Below are positions 6,792-14,159 of a DNA stretch of 18,077 bases, one piece after another (position 1 is the stretch's first letter; the number at the start of each line of letters is the position of its first letter). The DNA is taken from contig JAUNCU010000003.1 in NCBI GenBank assembly GCA_030526455.1, positions 1 through 18,077 on the forward strand. The letters are read 5' to 3'. Both the position numbers and the translations under genes were made by a program. The stretch comes from Bacteroidales bacterium (GTDB taxonomy: Bacteria > Bacteroidota > Bacteroidia > Bacteroidales > Muribaculaceae). The notes beneath the pieces are model-generated. The model had not been told where the DNA came from. It saw nothing but the letters and a program-made list of their open reading frames with translations, and did no database searches.

Positions 6792-6800
6792 AGATACAAG

Positions 6801-6833
6801 AAAAATGATGCACACTTGTGATGCATCATTTTT
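6801..6833. terminator. Terminator hairpin after pheS
   Basis: A perfect 12-bp inverted repeat (AAAAATGATGCA at 6801-6812, TGCATCATTTTT at 6822-6833) with a 9-nt loop. The T-run at the end of the plus-strand stem makes it a plausible terminator or attenuator between pheS and nth. It ends 20 bp before the nth ATG, and I see no separate nth promoter box, so partial read-through may feed nth. Confidence 0.7.
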
Positions 6834-6853
6834 CGTTTTAATACACTACGAAT

Positions 6854-7489
6854 ATGACACTTAAAGAACGATACGAAGGCTGCATCAACTACTGGAAGGA
6901 GCAGAATCCTAATCCCGGTACGGAACTCAACTATACCAACAATTTCGAACTCCTTGTGGCGGTGATGCTTTCGGCACAGTGCACCGATAAGCGCATCAAC
7001 ATGGTCACCCCTGCCCTGTTTGAGGCCTACCCCACTGCAGAAGCGATGGCGAGGGCGTCGTTCGACGACATTTTCGCGCTGGTGAAGAGCGTGTCGTATC
7101 CCAACAGCAAGGCGCAGCACCTACTGGAGATGTCGCGCATGCTCATCGACGAGTTTGGCGGCGAGATTCCCGACACCATGGCTGAGATGACGCGTCTGCC
7201 GGGCGTGGGCCGTAAAACCGCCAACGTGATGCTTGGCCAAGCATTTGGCAAGGCTGCTATTGCCGTCGACACCCACGTGTTTCGCGTGGCCAACCGCATC
7301 GGCCTGAGCAACGGCAAAACGCCGCTCGAGGTGGAGAAATCACTCATGAAGCACATTCCCGCCGAGCAGCAATGGAAAGCCCACCACTGGATCCTGCTCC
7401 ACGGCCGCTACGTGTGCAAAGCCCAAAAACCCGACTGCCTCAACTGCGCCATCACCCAATTCTGCAAAACCTACAACAAGAAGAAATAA
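6854..7489 (+). CDS. nth: Endonuclease III (DNA glycosylase/AP lyase)
   Basis: A base-excision repair enzyme that removes oxidised pyrimidines and cuts the abasic site. At 211 residues it has the usual length. Seen in order: MLSAQCTDKRIN (38-49), the helix-hairpin-helix LPGVGRKTAN (115-124) with catalytic lysine K121, catalytic aspartate D139 in VDTHVFRVANR, and the four [4Fe-4S] cysteines C188-x6-C195-x2-C198-x5-C204. Every key residue is present. The ATG at 6854 is preceded by an A/T-rich leader after the pheS terminator. The 247 bp after the stop hold a weak GGGCA/TGCCC dyad near 7588 and the terminator of the opposing gene, but no strong terminator for nth. Confidence 0.97.
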   Translation: MTLKERYEGCINYWKEQNPNPGTELNYTNNFELLVAVMLSAQCTDKRINMVTPALFEAYPTAEAMARASFDDIFALVKSVSYPNSKAQHLLEMSRMLIDEFGGEIPDTMAEMTRLPGVGRKTANVMLGQAFGKAAIAVDTHVFRVANRIGLSNGKTPLEVEKSLMKHIPAEQQWKAHHWILLHGRYVCKAQKPDCLNCAITQFCKTYNKKK

Positions 7490-7660
7490 CGCCTAGCCAA
7501 CGCGACAGTGGAGGGCGTGTCAAAACATGTAAAAAGACAGGGGCGCGACACATTGCAACCTGCCATAAATACCCCCCTGGTTTTGGGCATATTATTGAAT
7601 TTTGCCCCTACCACATTCTACGTTTTGCTCCCCCACACTTCCCACCAATCTCGCACCCAC

Positions 7661-7696
7661 AAAAAAAATGGTGGCTGCCTTGATGCAGCCACCATT
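7661..7696 (-). terminator. Intrinsic terminator of the GH5 gene
   Basis: A strong inverted repeat (ATGGTGGCTGC at 7668-7678, GCAGCCACCAT at 7685-7695, 6-nt loop) is followed on the minus strand by a run of eight T (A7661-7668 on the plus strand). It lies about 40 bp after the GH5 stop. On the plus strand no T-run follows, so it mainly serves the minus strand. Confidence 0.88.
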
Positions 7697-7736
7697 GAAG
7701 GGATTGCTAAATAAACTACTAACTACCAAAATATTT

Positions 7737-8891
7737 TCATTTTCCCTTCTCTTTTCCTAAAAGGATGTCCACCAGTGGTTTATCCTTGAAGGTGTGCTTT
7801 TTCTGATCCCAGAAGCCGAAGTCGGCATCGTAGCACCATGTGGCCCAAGCCACGCCGTTTTCGTTGAACACCGAAATCATGTCGCGAGTCCATGCGTAAG
7901 CCAGTTCTCGGTCAACGGGCTCAAACACGCCCCATTCGCCGCAGAAGAGTTGCAGGTCGTATTTCTTAGCCACCTCAATGGCGTCGTTCATGAGGCTACG
8001 CAGCGAATCGCGGTTCCATTCCTTGGTGTATTTTTCAATATCCTTCTTGATCGCTTCGGGTGCTTTCGCAAAATCTTCCTGTGAAATCATCACGCCGGGA
8101 TAAGTGATTTTTCCAGCATACTTGCCCACTGGTGTCCAAGGCGCGGTGTTGTGAGTGAGCACCATTGGCTCATAGAAGTGGAAACTCAGGATGATATTCT
8201 TGTCGCCTTCGGGCACCTTGAGATACTTGAAGGTGTGGGTTGCTTGCCACAGGTTGGAACCAATCACGAGTGTGCGATTTGGCTCGAGTTCGCGCAGTGC
8301 CTTGTGCACCTTTGCGATGAGTTTGTTCCAGTCTTCATGATCCTTTGCCACAGGCTCGTTCATGAATTCATAAGCCACCGAGTCGGTGCTGTAGGTGTGA
8401 AGCGAGTCAGAGAGTTGGTGCCACATGCCTATGAGTTGGTTTTGAGCCTCTTCCGAAGTGAAGAGCGTGTTGGCATTTCCTTCATTCTCTGCATTGAAGT
8501 AGTGCGAACGAATGATATGCAAATCCACGATAGCGCGCAGGTGGTGCTTGCCACAGAGGTTGAGCACATTGCGGAGCAGGCCCCAAGCCTCGGGAAGGGT
8601 GTTGCCCTTTTCATCCCAGAACTGCTCTTCGTCGATAGGAATGCGCACGAAGTCGAAGCCAAGACTGTCGAGGCGAGCAATATCGTCTTCCTGAATATGC
8701 TTTGCGCGAGCCTCGCCACGTTCTTGACTCTGAGAGAGCCAGTGACTGAGGTTGGTACCGCGGTGAATTTGGAAACAATTAGCCACAGTGTCGGCTGCAG
8801 CGGCTTCCGATGCATTCTTGTTGGCAGAGCAAGAACCGGCGCTCAGCAATGCCGCCACTAAAGTTGCGAGAGAAAAAATAGTTTTTTTCAT
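7737..8891 (-). CDS. GH5-family glycoside hydrolase, probable lipoprotein
   Basis: The 384-residue product begins with a lipoprotein-type signal: MKK start, hydrophobic core, and C21 after SAGS, an acceptable though not ideal lipobox. The rest is a glycoside hydrolase family 5 (cellulase-like) TIM barrel: GTNLSHWL at 45-52, FVRIPID at 81-87, DLH at 123-125, the acid/base E179 in FMNEP, the FHFY strand at 237-240, and the nucleophile E319 in FCGEWG. Both catalytic glutamates are present. GH5 covers endoglucanase, mannanase and related activities, so the substrate is open. It has its own promoter box and terminator, with no SusC/SusD pair, transporter or regulator beside it, so it is not part of a visible polysaccharide utilisation locus. 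Confidence 0.9.
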   Translation of the reverse strand: MKKTIFSLATLVAALLSAGSCSANKNASEAAAADTVANCFQIHRGTNLSHWLSQSQERGEARAKHIQEDDIARLDSLGFDFVRIPIDEEQFWDEKGNTLPEAWGLLRNVLNLCGKHHLRAIVDLHIIRSHYFNAENEGNANTLFTSEEAQNQLIGMWHQLSDSLHTYSTDSVAYEFMNEPVAKDHEDWNKLIAKVHKALRELEPNRTLVIGSNLWQATHTFKYLKVPEGDKNIILSFHFYEPMVLTHNTAPWTPVGKYAGKITYPGVMISQEDFAKAPEAIKKDIEKYTKEWNRDSLRSLMNDAIEVAKKYDLQLFCGEWGVFEPVDRELAYAWTRDMISVFNENGVAWATWCYDADFGFWDQKKHTFKDKPLVDILLGKEKGK

Positions 8892-8932
8892 TAGTTTATT
8901 AAGTTGAAATTTAATTGTTTAAGAATCTGGTG

Positions 8933-8940
8933 CAAAATTA
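8933..8940 (-). promoter_or_regulatory. -7 promoter box of the GH5 gene
   Basis: The minus strand reads TAATTTTG, an exact TAnnTTTG match, 41 bp before the ATG. A start about 7 nt downstream gives a leader of roughly 35 nt. No exact TTTG is found at -33. Confidence 0.55.
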
Positions 8941-9010
8941 GGCAGTTTTTGCGCTACTCGCTTTCTATATTCTAACCAATGATGATACGATTTTGATAAG
9001 TTTCATGCAA

Positions 9011-9028
9011 GGCGGCACACAAGCCGCC
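9011..9028. repeat. GC-rich dyad between the GH5 and cca genes
   Basis: GGCGGC (9011-9016) and GCCGCC (9023-9028) form a 6-bp stem with a 6-nt loop in the 238-bp gap between two divergent genes. It has no T-run on either side and lies between the two promoter boxes. It could be a regulator site or chance. The rest of the gap holds only the promoters. Confidence 0.3.
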
Positions 9029-9092
9029 CAGCAAACTAAACAGAGCGCAGAAAAAATCAGAGATTTGATAAGGTGGTGTGGCAAAAAAGCAG

Positions 9093-9100
9093 TAATTTTG
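9093..9100 (+). promoter_or_regulatory. -7 promoter box of the cca gene
   Basis: TAATTTTG on the plus strand matches TAnnTTTG exactly, 29 bp before the ATG at 9130. A TTTG lies further upstream (9064-9067), but the 25-nt spacing is longer than usual. Confidence 0.55.
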
Positions 9101-9129
9101 TAGTTTAGAATACTCATATATAATAGTAG

Positions 9130-10563
9130 ATGCAAATCGACGAACAATATATTAAACAAGAAATGGATCGCCCCATTCTTCACCTCATCGGTGAAGTGGC
9201 CGACTCGCTGCAGCGCGAATGCTATGTGGTGGGTGGTTTCGTGCGCGATATCATTCTGAAAAAGCCTTCCGACGATCTCGACTTCGTGACCGTGGGCAGC
9301 GGCATTGAGGTGGCGAAAGCCGTGGCTGAGCGCATTGGCCGCAAGAAAGCCTCACTGGCCGTGTTTAAGACCTATGGCACCGCACAGGTGAAAACGCGCG
9401 GATTGGAACTGGAATTTGTGGGCGCCCGCAAGGAGTCGTACCAGCGCAACAGCCGCAACCCCATCGTGGAAGACGGCACACTACAAGACGACCAGTGCCG
9501 ACGCGACTTCACCATCAACGCCATGGCCATCAGCGTGAACGCACACAACTACGGCCAGTTGCTCGACCCGTTCGACGGCGTGGGCGACATTGAGCGACGC
9601 CTCATTCGCACCCCGCTCGACCCCGACATCACCTTCAGCGACGACCCGCTGCGCATGATGCGCGCCGTGCGCTTCGCCACAAGGCTCGACTTCGACATCT
9701 ATCCCGAAACGATGGAAGCCATCAGCCGCAATGCCTCACGCATCAAAATCATCACCAAGGAACGCATTGCCGAGGAACTGATGAAGATTATGCGCACCAA
9801 CTATCCTTCGCGAGGATTTAAGTTGCTGAGCGAATGCGGACTGCTCCCCTACATCTTCCCCGAACTGGCCGCACTGCAGGGCGTGGACACGATGAACGGA
9901 CGCGCACACAAAGACAACTTCCAGCACACGATGCAGGTGCTCGACAATGTGGTGAAGGAGAGCGACAACGAATGGCTGCGATGGGCCACACTGCTCCACG
10001 ACATAGGCAAACCGGCATGCAAGCGCTGGGACGACCAGGCGGGCTGGACTTTCCACAACCACAACTTCGTGGGAGCGAAGATGATTCCACGCATCTTCGG
10101 CAAGATGCGCCTGCCGCTGAACGAGCACATGAAATATGTGCAGAAACTGGTGGAACTCCACATGCGCCCCATCGCGCTGGTGGAAGACATCGTCACCGAC
10201 TCGGCCGTGCGACGCCTGCTCTTCGACGCCGGCGACGACATCGACGACCTGATGCTGCTCTGCAACGCCGACATCACCTCGAAGAACGAGGCCAAGGTGA
10301 AGCGATTCCGCGAGAATTATCTGCTGGTGAAGCAAAAACTCGTCGACATCGAGGAAAAAGACCGCCTCCGCAACTTCCAGCCGCCTATCGACGGCAAGGA
10401 GATTATGGAAATCTTCGGCCTCGAACCCTCCCGACCAGTGGGCGAAATCAAGGACGCCATCAAGGACGCCATTCTCGACGGCATCATCCAGAACGACCGC
10501 GAAGAGGCCTACACCTTCATGCTCACCAAAGCCAAAGAATTGGGGTTTGAACCTGTAAAATAA
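9130..10563 (+). CDS. cca: CCA-type tRNA nucleotidyltransferase with HD domain
   Basis: A 477-residue class II nucleotidyltransferase of the CCA-adding / poly(A) polymerase group. The N-terminal part has GGFVRD (35-40) and the metal-binding D49 and D51 in DDLDFV, then RRDFTINAM (124-132) and the DPFDG...RTPLDPDITFSDDPLRMMRAVRFA block (147-183). A C-terminal HD domain follows, with H265, H290-D291 in LLHDIGKP, H309 and H311. The tRNA-Ala gene in this window lacks an encoded CCA, so the genome needs such an enzyme, which favours CCA addition over poly(A) synthesis. The HD domain may give phosphatase activity towards nucleotide 2'/3' ends, as in some relatives. It heads a plus-strand run with the TRIC and GtrA genes; the gap to the next gene is 89 bp. 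Confidence 0.92.
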   Translation: MQIDEQYIKQEMDRPILHLIGEVADSLQRECYVVGGFVRDIILKKPSDDLDFVTVGSGIEVAKAVAERIGRKKASLAVFKTYGTAQVKTRGLELEFVGARKESYQRNSRNPIVEDGTLQDDQCRRDFTINAMAISVNAHNYGQLLDPFDGVGDIERRLIRTPLDPDITFSDDPLRMMRAVRFATRLDFDIYPETMEAISRNASRIKIITKERIAEELMKIMRTNYPSRGFKLLSECGLLPYIFPELAALQGVDTMNGRAHKDNFQHTMQVLDNVVKESDNEWLRWATLLHDIGKPACKRWDDQAGWTFHNHNFVGAKMIPRIFGKMRLPLNEHMKYVQKLVELHMRPIALVEDIVTDSAVRRLLFDAGDDIDDLMLLCNADITSKNEAKVKRFRENYLLVKQKLVDIEEKDRLRNFQPPIDGKEIMEIFGLEPSRPVGEIKDAIKDAILDGIIQNDREEAYTFMLTKAKELGFEPVK

Positions 10564-10652
10564 AGCACAGTTGCCAAAACCCGACAAAAACAAAACTTAA
10601 TCAGTAACAACTCAAAAACGAAGATATTATCGTGCCAATAAACGTAGAAGAT

Positions 10653-11267
10653 ATGGCTGGAACCTTCGAGTATTTCCTCGAAATAGCCGCAACCCTTTTT
10701 TATGCCATCAGTGGTGTGCGCCTTGCAGCAGTGAAGAAATTTGACTGGTTTGGCGCCTACACCATCGGTTTTGTCACCGCCATCGGCGGCGGTACCATGC
10801 GCGACGTATTCCTCAAGGTGCACCCCTTCTGGATGCTCGACCCCTGGTATTGCATCGCCACATTCGCGGGCTTCCTGCTCGTGATCGCGTTCAAGAAGAA
10901 ACTGGTGAAGATAGAAGGCACATTCTACATTTTCGACGCCATAGGCCTTGCCCTCTTTGTGGATGTGGGCATCTTCAAAAGCCTCGAACTGGGCTTCCCT
11001 ATGTGGGTGGCCATCATCATGGGCACCATCACGGGCGCCATGGGCGGTGTGATGCGCGACGTGTTTATCAACGAAGAGCCTCTGGTGTTCCGCAAGGAAA
11101 TCTACGCCACAGCCTGCATTGGCGGCGGCATCATCTACTGGCTGGTGGGCCTCATAGGCGGCGACGTGATCACCCAACTCCTCACCTGCGCATTATTCAT
11201 CATCTTCATTCGCTTCTACGCAGTGAAGCACAACTTGTCGTTCCCCATTTTGCACGACGACGACTAA
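10653..11267 (+). CDS. TRIC/UPF0126 (YicG-type) channel protein
   Basis: From the ATG at 10653 this is a 204-residue membrane protein of the UPF0126 family, the bacterial relatives of trimeric intracellular cation (TRIC) channels. The fold is an internal duplication, seen as two matching motifs: GGGTMRDVFL at 45-54 and GGVMRDVFI at 131-139. Six to seven hydrophobic spans can be traced. TRIC homologues form K+-permeable trimers; the role in this organism is unknown. A GTG at 10632 in frame would add 7 residues. I prefer the ATG because it leaves the usual short lead-in before the first helix, which starts near residue 8. It lies between the cca gene and gtrA on the same strand, 31 bp from gtrA. 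Confidence 0.85.
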   Translation: MAGTFEYFLEIAATLFYAISGVRLAAVKKFDWFGAYTIGFVTAIGGGTMRDVFLKVHPFWMLDPWYCIATFAGFLLVIAFKKKLVKIEGTFYIFDAIGLALFVDVGIFKSLELGFPMWVAIIMGTITGAMGGVMRDVFINEEPLVFRKEIYATACIGGGIIYWLVGLIGGDVITQLLTCALFIIFIRFYAVKHNLSFPILHDDD

Positions 11268-11298
11268 TTCCCCCCTACTCCTCGGTAATTAAACAATC

Positions 11299-11748
11299 AT
11301 GAAAGTAAACAAAGCAGAAACCAAGAAAACGGCTATACAATTGCTCAAATACGGTGTGATAGGCGCCAGCAACACGCTCATCACCGCCGTCACCTTCTAT
11401 GTGCTCAACTCGCTGCTGAGCGTGGACTACGTGCCCGCCAACGCCGCCGGCTACGTGCTGGGCGTGCTCAACAGTTTTGTGTGGAACCGCAACTGGGTGT
11501 TTAAAACAAAGCAGAACCTCAAGCGTGAGGCCCTGCTCTTTGTGGTGGGTTTCCTTTTGTGCTACGGTCTGCAGATGGGCGTGAGCGGCATTCTGCTCGA
11601 GGTGTTCGATATGAAGCACTACACGCTCGACTGGATTCCAAACGCCGGCCAGAACATCGTGATGCTCATCTCAATGGTGGTCTACACCATCTCCAATTAC
11701 ATCTACAACCGCACCGTCACCTTCAAGGTGAAAGAACCCAAGGAATAA
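11299..11748 (+). CDS. GtrA-family membrane protein
   Basis: A 149-residue, four-span membrane protein of the GtrA/DPMS family, with spans near 15-35, 45-62, 75-98 and 115-135. The text YGVIGASNTLI at 18-28, the NSFVWNRNWVF segment near 58-68, and a C-terminal SNYIYNRTVTFK are typical. GtrA proteins act in bactoprenol-linked sugar transfer, probably flipping the lipid carrier, usually with a glycosyltransferase. No glycosyltransferase is beside it, so the partner must be elsewhere. It follows the TRIC gene by 31 bp and ends the plus-strand run. Confidence 0.88.
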   Translation: MKVNKAETKKTAIQLLKYGVIGASNTLITAVTFYVLNSLLSVDYVPANAAGYVLGVLNSFVWNRNWVFKTKQNLKREALLFVVGFLLCYGLQMGVSGILLEVFDMKHYTLDWIPNAGQNIVMLISMVVYTISNYIYNRTVTFKVKEPKE

Positions 11749-11753
11749 AGAAA

Positions 11754-11787
11754 AGGATTCCGATGTGCTAACTCACAAAGGAATCCT
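11754..11787. terminator. Hairpin between converging gtrA and M24 peptidase genes
   Basis: AGGATTCC (11754-11761) and GGAATCCT (11780-11787) form a perfect 8-bp stem; a TGTG/CACA dyad inside the loop can add four pairs. It starts 5 bp after the gtrA stop and lies between converging genes, as a two-way terminator would. No T-run follows on either strand, so termination here may depend on other factors. Confidence 0.45.
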
Positions 11788-11831
11788 ATGCGCTTATGGT
11801 GCCAGGGAGAGCCGTAGCGTGAGCCCCGGGC

Positions 11832-13010
11832 TTACTTCAATTCTATCATCTCCTCAGCGGCATTGGTGATGCGCTCCAGATGGTCGTGACGCACGATGAA
11901 GGTGTTTTCCACACCCACAGCGCCCACGCCTGGAATCACAAATTTTGGCTCGATGGCCACCACTTGCCCTTCTTCAAGGATATCTCTACTGCGAGGCGCC
12001 AGCACTGGTGCCTCGTTGATTTCTATACCCAGGCCATGGCCCACGAAGCCAGCCTTCTGCATGTGACCCATGAAATAATCGGCCATGCCAGCCTCTTCCA
12101 CCATCTTCACGGCTTCTTCATAGAGTGCTTTAGCGGGTGTGCCGGCGCCAAACTGAGCCAATCGATGGTTGACAGAAATTGACAATTCATGTGCTTTCAT
12201 TGCCAAATCCGACACTTCTCCCACTCGGTAGCAGCGGGTCATGTCGGTCATGTAGCCATTGAAGTTGCCGCAGGCGTCGACCATGATGGTCTTGCCGGGG
12301 GCGATGGCTTCACCGCTAGCACCCACGGGGAGCGATGGATCCATACCCGCACCACCCATGGCGAAATCGTAGGGCGTGGGTGAATCGGCATTCTCACCCA
12401 CAAGGATGTTGCCCATAAAGAGTTCCATCGACGGTCCCTGCACGCGAAAGATGCCCAGACAGCCCTCGAGGCGCAGCAGGCGCTCTATTTCTATCTGGAG
12501 TTGCACATCGGTCATGCCGGGCTTATAGATGCTGGGGATGCGTTCGTAAGCCGCCTGATGGCGCACGCCGTCTTCTTTGAGCAGCACCTGCTCGAAAGGC
12601 GACTTCACACTGCGCAGCGCGCGCATCATGGCGCTGGCATCCACCACCTCGGCCTCAGGAAACACCTGCGAGAGGCGGTTGTATTCAGCCACGGGCATCA
12701 CGTCGGTCTTGAGCGCGAGTTTCTTGGGCTGCGACTTCAGCAAGGCGGGAATCATTTCAGGCTTACGAATGTAGTGCACATTGGCACACTGTTCATAGCC
12801 CACAGGGCGGCGCACACAGTAAAGCACCTCGCCAAGGGCAGTGATGTAGGTGTAGCCCGCAAACACGCGGCCTGAGGTGTAGTAGAGGCTCACATTGTCG
12901 GCCAGCAGCAAGGCATCGATGTCGGCAGCCTTAAGTTGGGCTGCGATGCGTGCCACACGGGCCTGTATTTCATTTTCCCATCCGCTGGGAATGAAAGCGT
13001 TATTGTTCAT
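11832..13010 (-). CDS. M24-family metallopeptidase (Xaa-Pro peptidase-like)
   Basis: A 392-residue cytoplasmic protein with an N-terminal creatinase-like domain (about 12-135) and a C-terminal pita-bread peptidase domain. The five metal ligands can be placed: D245 and D256 in VDACGNFNGYMTDMTR, H325 in GHGLGIEINE, E354 in AIEP, and E368 in GVENT. This fits aminopeptidase P / prolidase-type enzymes that release residues next to proline; the exact substrate (Xaa-Pro dipeptide or N-terminal Xaa-Pro) cannot be read from motifs. It is the last gene of the long minus-strand run, and its start overlaps the end of the HAD gene by 11 bp, suggesting coupled translation. Confidence 0.9.
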   Translation of the reverse strand: MNNNAFIPSGWENEIQARVARIAAQLKAADIDALLLADNVSLYYTSGRVFAGYTYITALGEVLYCVRRPVGYEQCANVHYIRKPEMIPALLKSQPKKLALKTDVMPVAEYNRLSQVFPEAEVVDASAMMRALRSVKSPFEQVLLKEDGVRHQAAYERIPSIYKPGMTDVQLQIEIERLLRLEGCLGIFRVQGPSMELFMGNILVGENADSPTPYDFAMGGAGMDPSLPVGASGEAIAPGKTIMVDACGNFNGYMTDMTRCYRVGEVSDLAMKAHELSISVNHRLAQFGAGTPAKALYEEAVKMVEEAGMADYFMGHMQKAGFVGHGLGIEINEAPVLAPRSRDILEEGQVVAIEPKFVIPGVGAVGVENTFIVRHDHLERITNAAEEMIELK

Positions 13011-13665
13011 GATTACTTGAAATTACTTGGTTTACGAATTCGGTGAACGAAGCGCACTGCACGTCGGCATCGGTGCAAGTGCCAAAGCCGTAGGTCATGT
13101 GCACAAAGGGCACGCCCGCAGCATGGGCCTGGTTGCAATCGGCCTGCGTGTCGCCCACATACACGGCGCGCTTAATGCCGTTGCGCTCCATCAGCAATTT
13201 GATATTCTCACTTTTAGGCACGGGATTCATGCCCCACGAAAGATAGTCGGCGAAAAATTCCTCAGTGGCGGTGAAGCGCTGAAAATTCACCAGTCCCTTC
13301 CCGCTGCAATTACTCTGCAGCATGAGCGTGAAGTGCTTAGAGAGCGCCTGCAAGCCATCGTACACGCCCGGGAAAAGCGCGCCGCCGAGGGTGGGCATCA
13401 ATTCGTCTTCAATCTCCTCCAAGCGCTTGAGAAACGCATTTCGGTCGAGTCCTTCAGGCGTGGAGATAATGCCTTGGGCAAAGATTTCGTCGATGGAATA
13501 GCCCATATAGCGCAGCAAGTCGGGCGCCTCCACATGGCCGCTGATGGAAAATTCGGCCATACACACGTTCCAGATGTGGGCATACGAGGCTAGCGCATCC
13601 CACAGCGTGCCATCCATATCGAAGATGATGGCATCCAAGTTGGTTAACACAGCGTGATGTTTCAT
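13000..13665 (-). CDS. HAD-family hydrolase (phosphoglycolate phosphatase-like)
   Basis: A 221-residue haloacid dehalogenase superfamily phosphatase. Motif I is FDMDGTLW with nucleophile D16 and acid/base D18; motif II is S118 in LQSN; motif III is K151; motif IV is VGDTQADC with D172 and D176. The insert between motifs I and II is a helical cap, as in the Gph/PgmB-like subgroup. The substrate cannot be told from sequence. The ATG overlaps the gldH stop by four bases (ATGA), and its own end overlaps the M24 peptidase start. Confidence 0.9.
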   Translation of the reverse strand: MKHHAVLTNLDAIIFDMDGTLWDALASYAHIWNVCMAEFSISGHVEAPDLLRYMGYSIDEIFAQGIISTPEGLDRNAFLKRLEEIEDELMPTLGGALFPGVYDGLQALSKHFTLMLQSNCSGKGLVNFQRFTATEEFFADYLSWGMNPVPKSENIKLLMERNGIKRAVYVGDTQADCNQAHAAGVPFVHMTYGFGTCTDADVQCASFTEFVNQVISSNHEQ

Positions 13666-14159
13666 TTCTCGTGAGGAGTGATGGTGATACCCAGGTTATG
13701 GATTCCTGTGAGGGTCTTGCAGCCCTTCATTGCGGGCCATGCCACCACCTTGTGCACATCTTGCGGCTTCACGTCGGCCACCACCAACTGGCTGCGCTGG
13801 TAGTAGTCGCCAAAACCGCCGCCCTTGAAATTGCCAAATTCATCGGCAATGGCAAAGTTCAGGTTCTTGCGCTCCACCTTTCCTGTAGAGGAGATGAAGT
13901 CGAGCACGAGATTGAGGTTGCCATAGGAATAAGAAGCCGAGTGACGCACGGCGAAGGTGATGTCGTAGGTGATCGACGAGTCGGCATACTGGGTGTCGAA
14001 CGAGATGGGCGTGTTTTCCATCCATCCGTCTTCGGGCAGGTCGCAAAAGTAGGAATAAGAAGTATGCTTGGGCGCACAGGCGCCTAAGCATACTAATATC
14101 ATGAGGAGCAGCGATGCGCTCCAGTGTTTACTTCTCTTGTGAATTTGATGCTGATGCAT
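13662..14159 (-). CDS. gldH: Gliding motility lipoprotein GldH
   Basis: From the ATG at 14159 this is a 165-residue lipoprotein: basic N-terminus, hydrophobic core at about 14-26, and a lipobox LGAC with C28. The mature part has the GldH pattern, starting with a YSYFCDLPEDGW stretch soon after the lipid cysteine and mostly beta strands after that. GldH was found as needed for gliding and chitin use in Flavobacterium johnsoniae, but it is widespread in non-gliding Bacteroidales, where its role is unclear. The frame stays open upstream to 14513, but that part is a shadow of the ricT tail; the signal peptide fixes the start. It overlaps the ricT end by 32 bp and the HAD start by 4 bp. Confidence 0.87.
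   Translation of the reverse strand: MHQHQIHKRSKHWSASLLLMILVCLGACAPKHTSYSYFCDLPEDGWMENTPISFDTQYADSSITYDITFAVRHSASYSYGNLNLVLDFISSTGKVERKNLNFAIADEFGNFKGGGFGDYYQRSQLVVADVKPQDVHKVVAWPAMKGCKTLTGIHNLGITITPHEK

Noticed and set aside
7490..7660. Small RNA or gene after nth
   Set aside because: Only weak dyads (GTGTC/GACAC and GGGCA/TGCCC), no promoter box and no conserved frame.
8965..9183. 72-codon hydrophobic frame on the minus strand
   Set aside because: It runs into the start of the cca gene and across its promoter, and has no recognisable signal or family.
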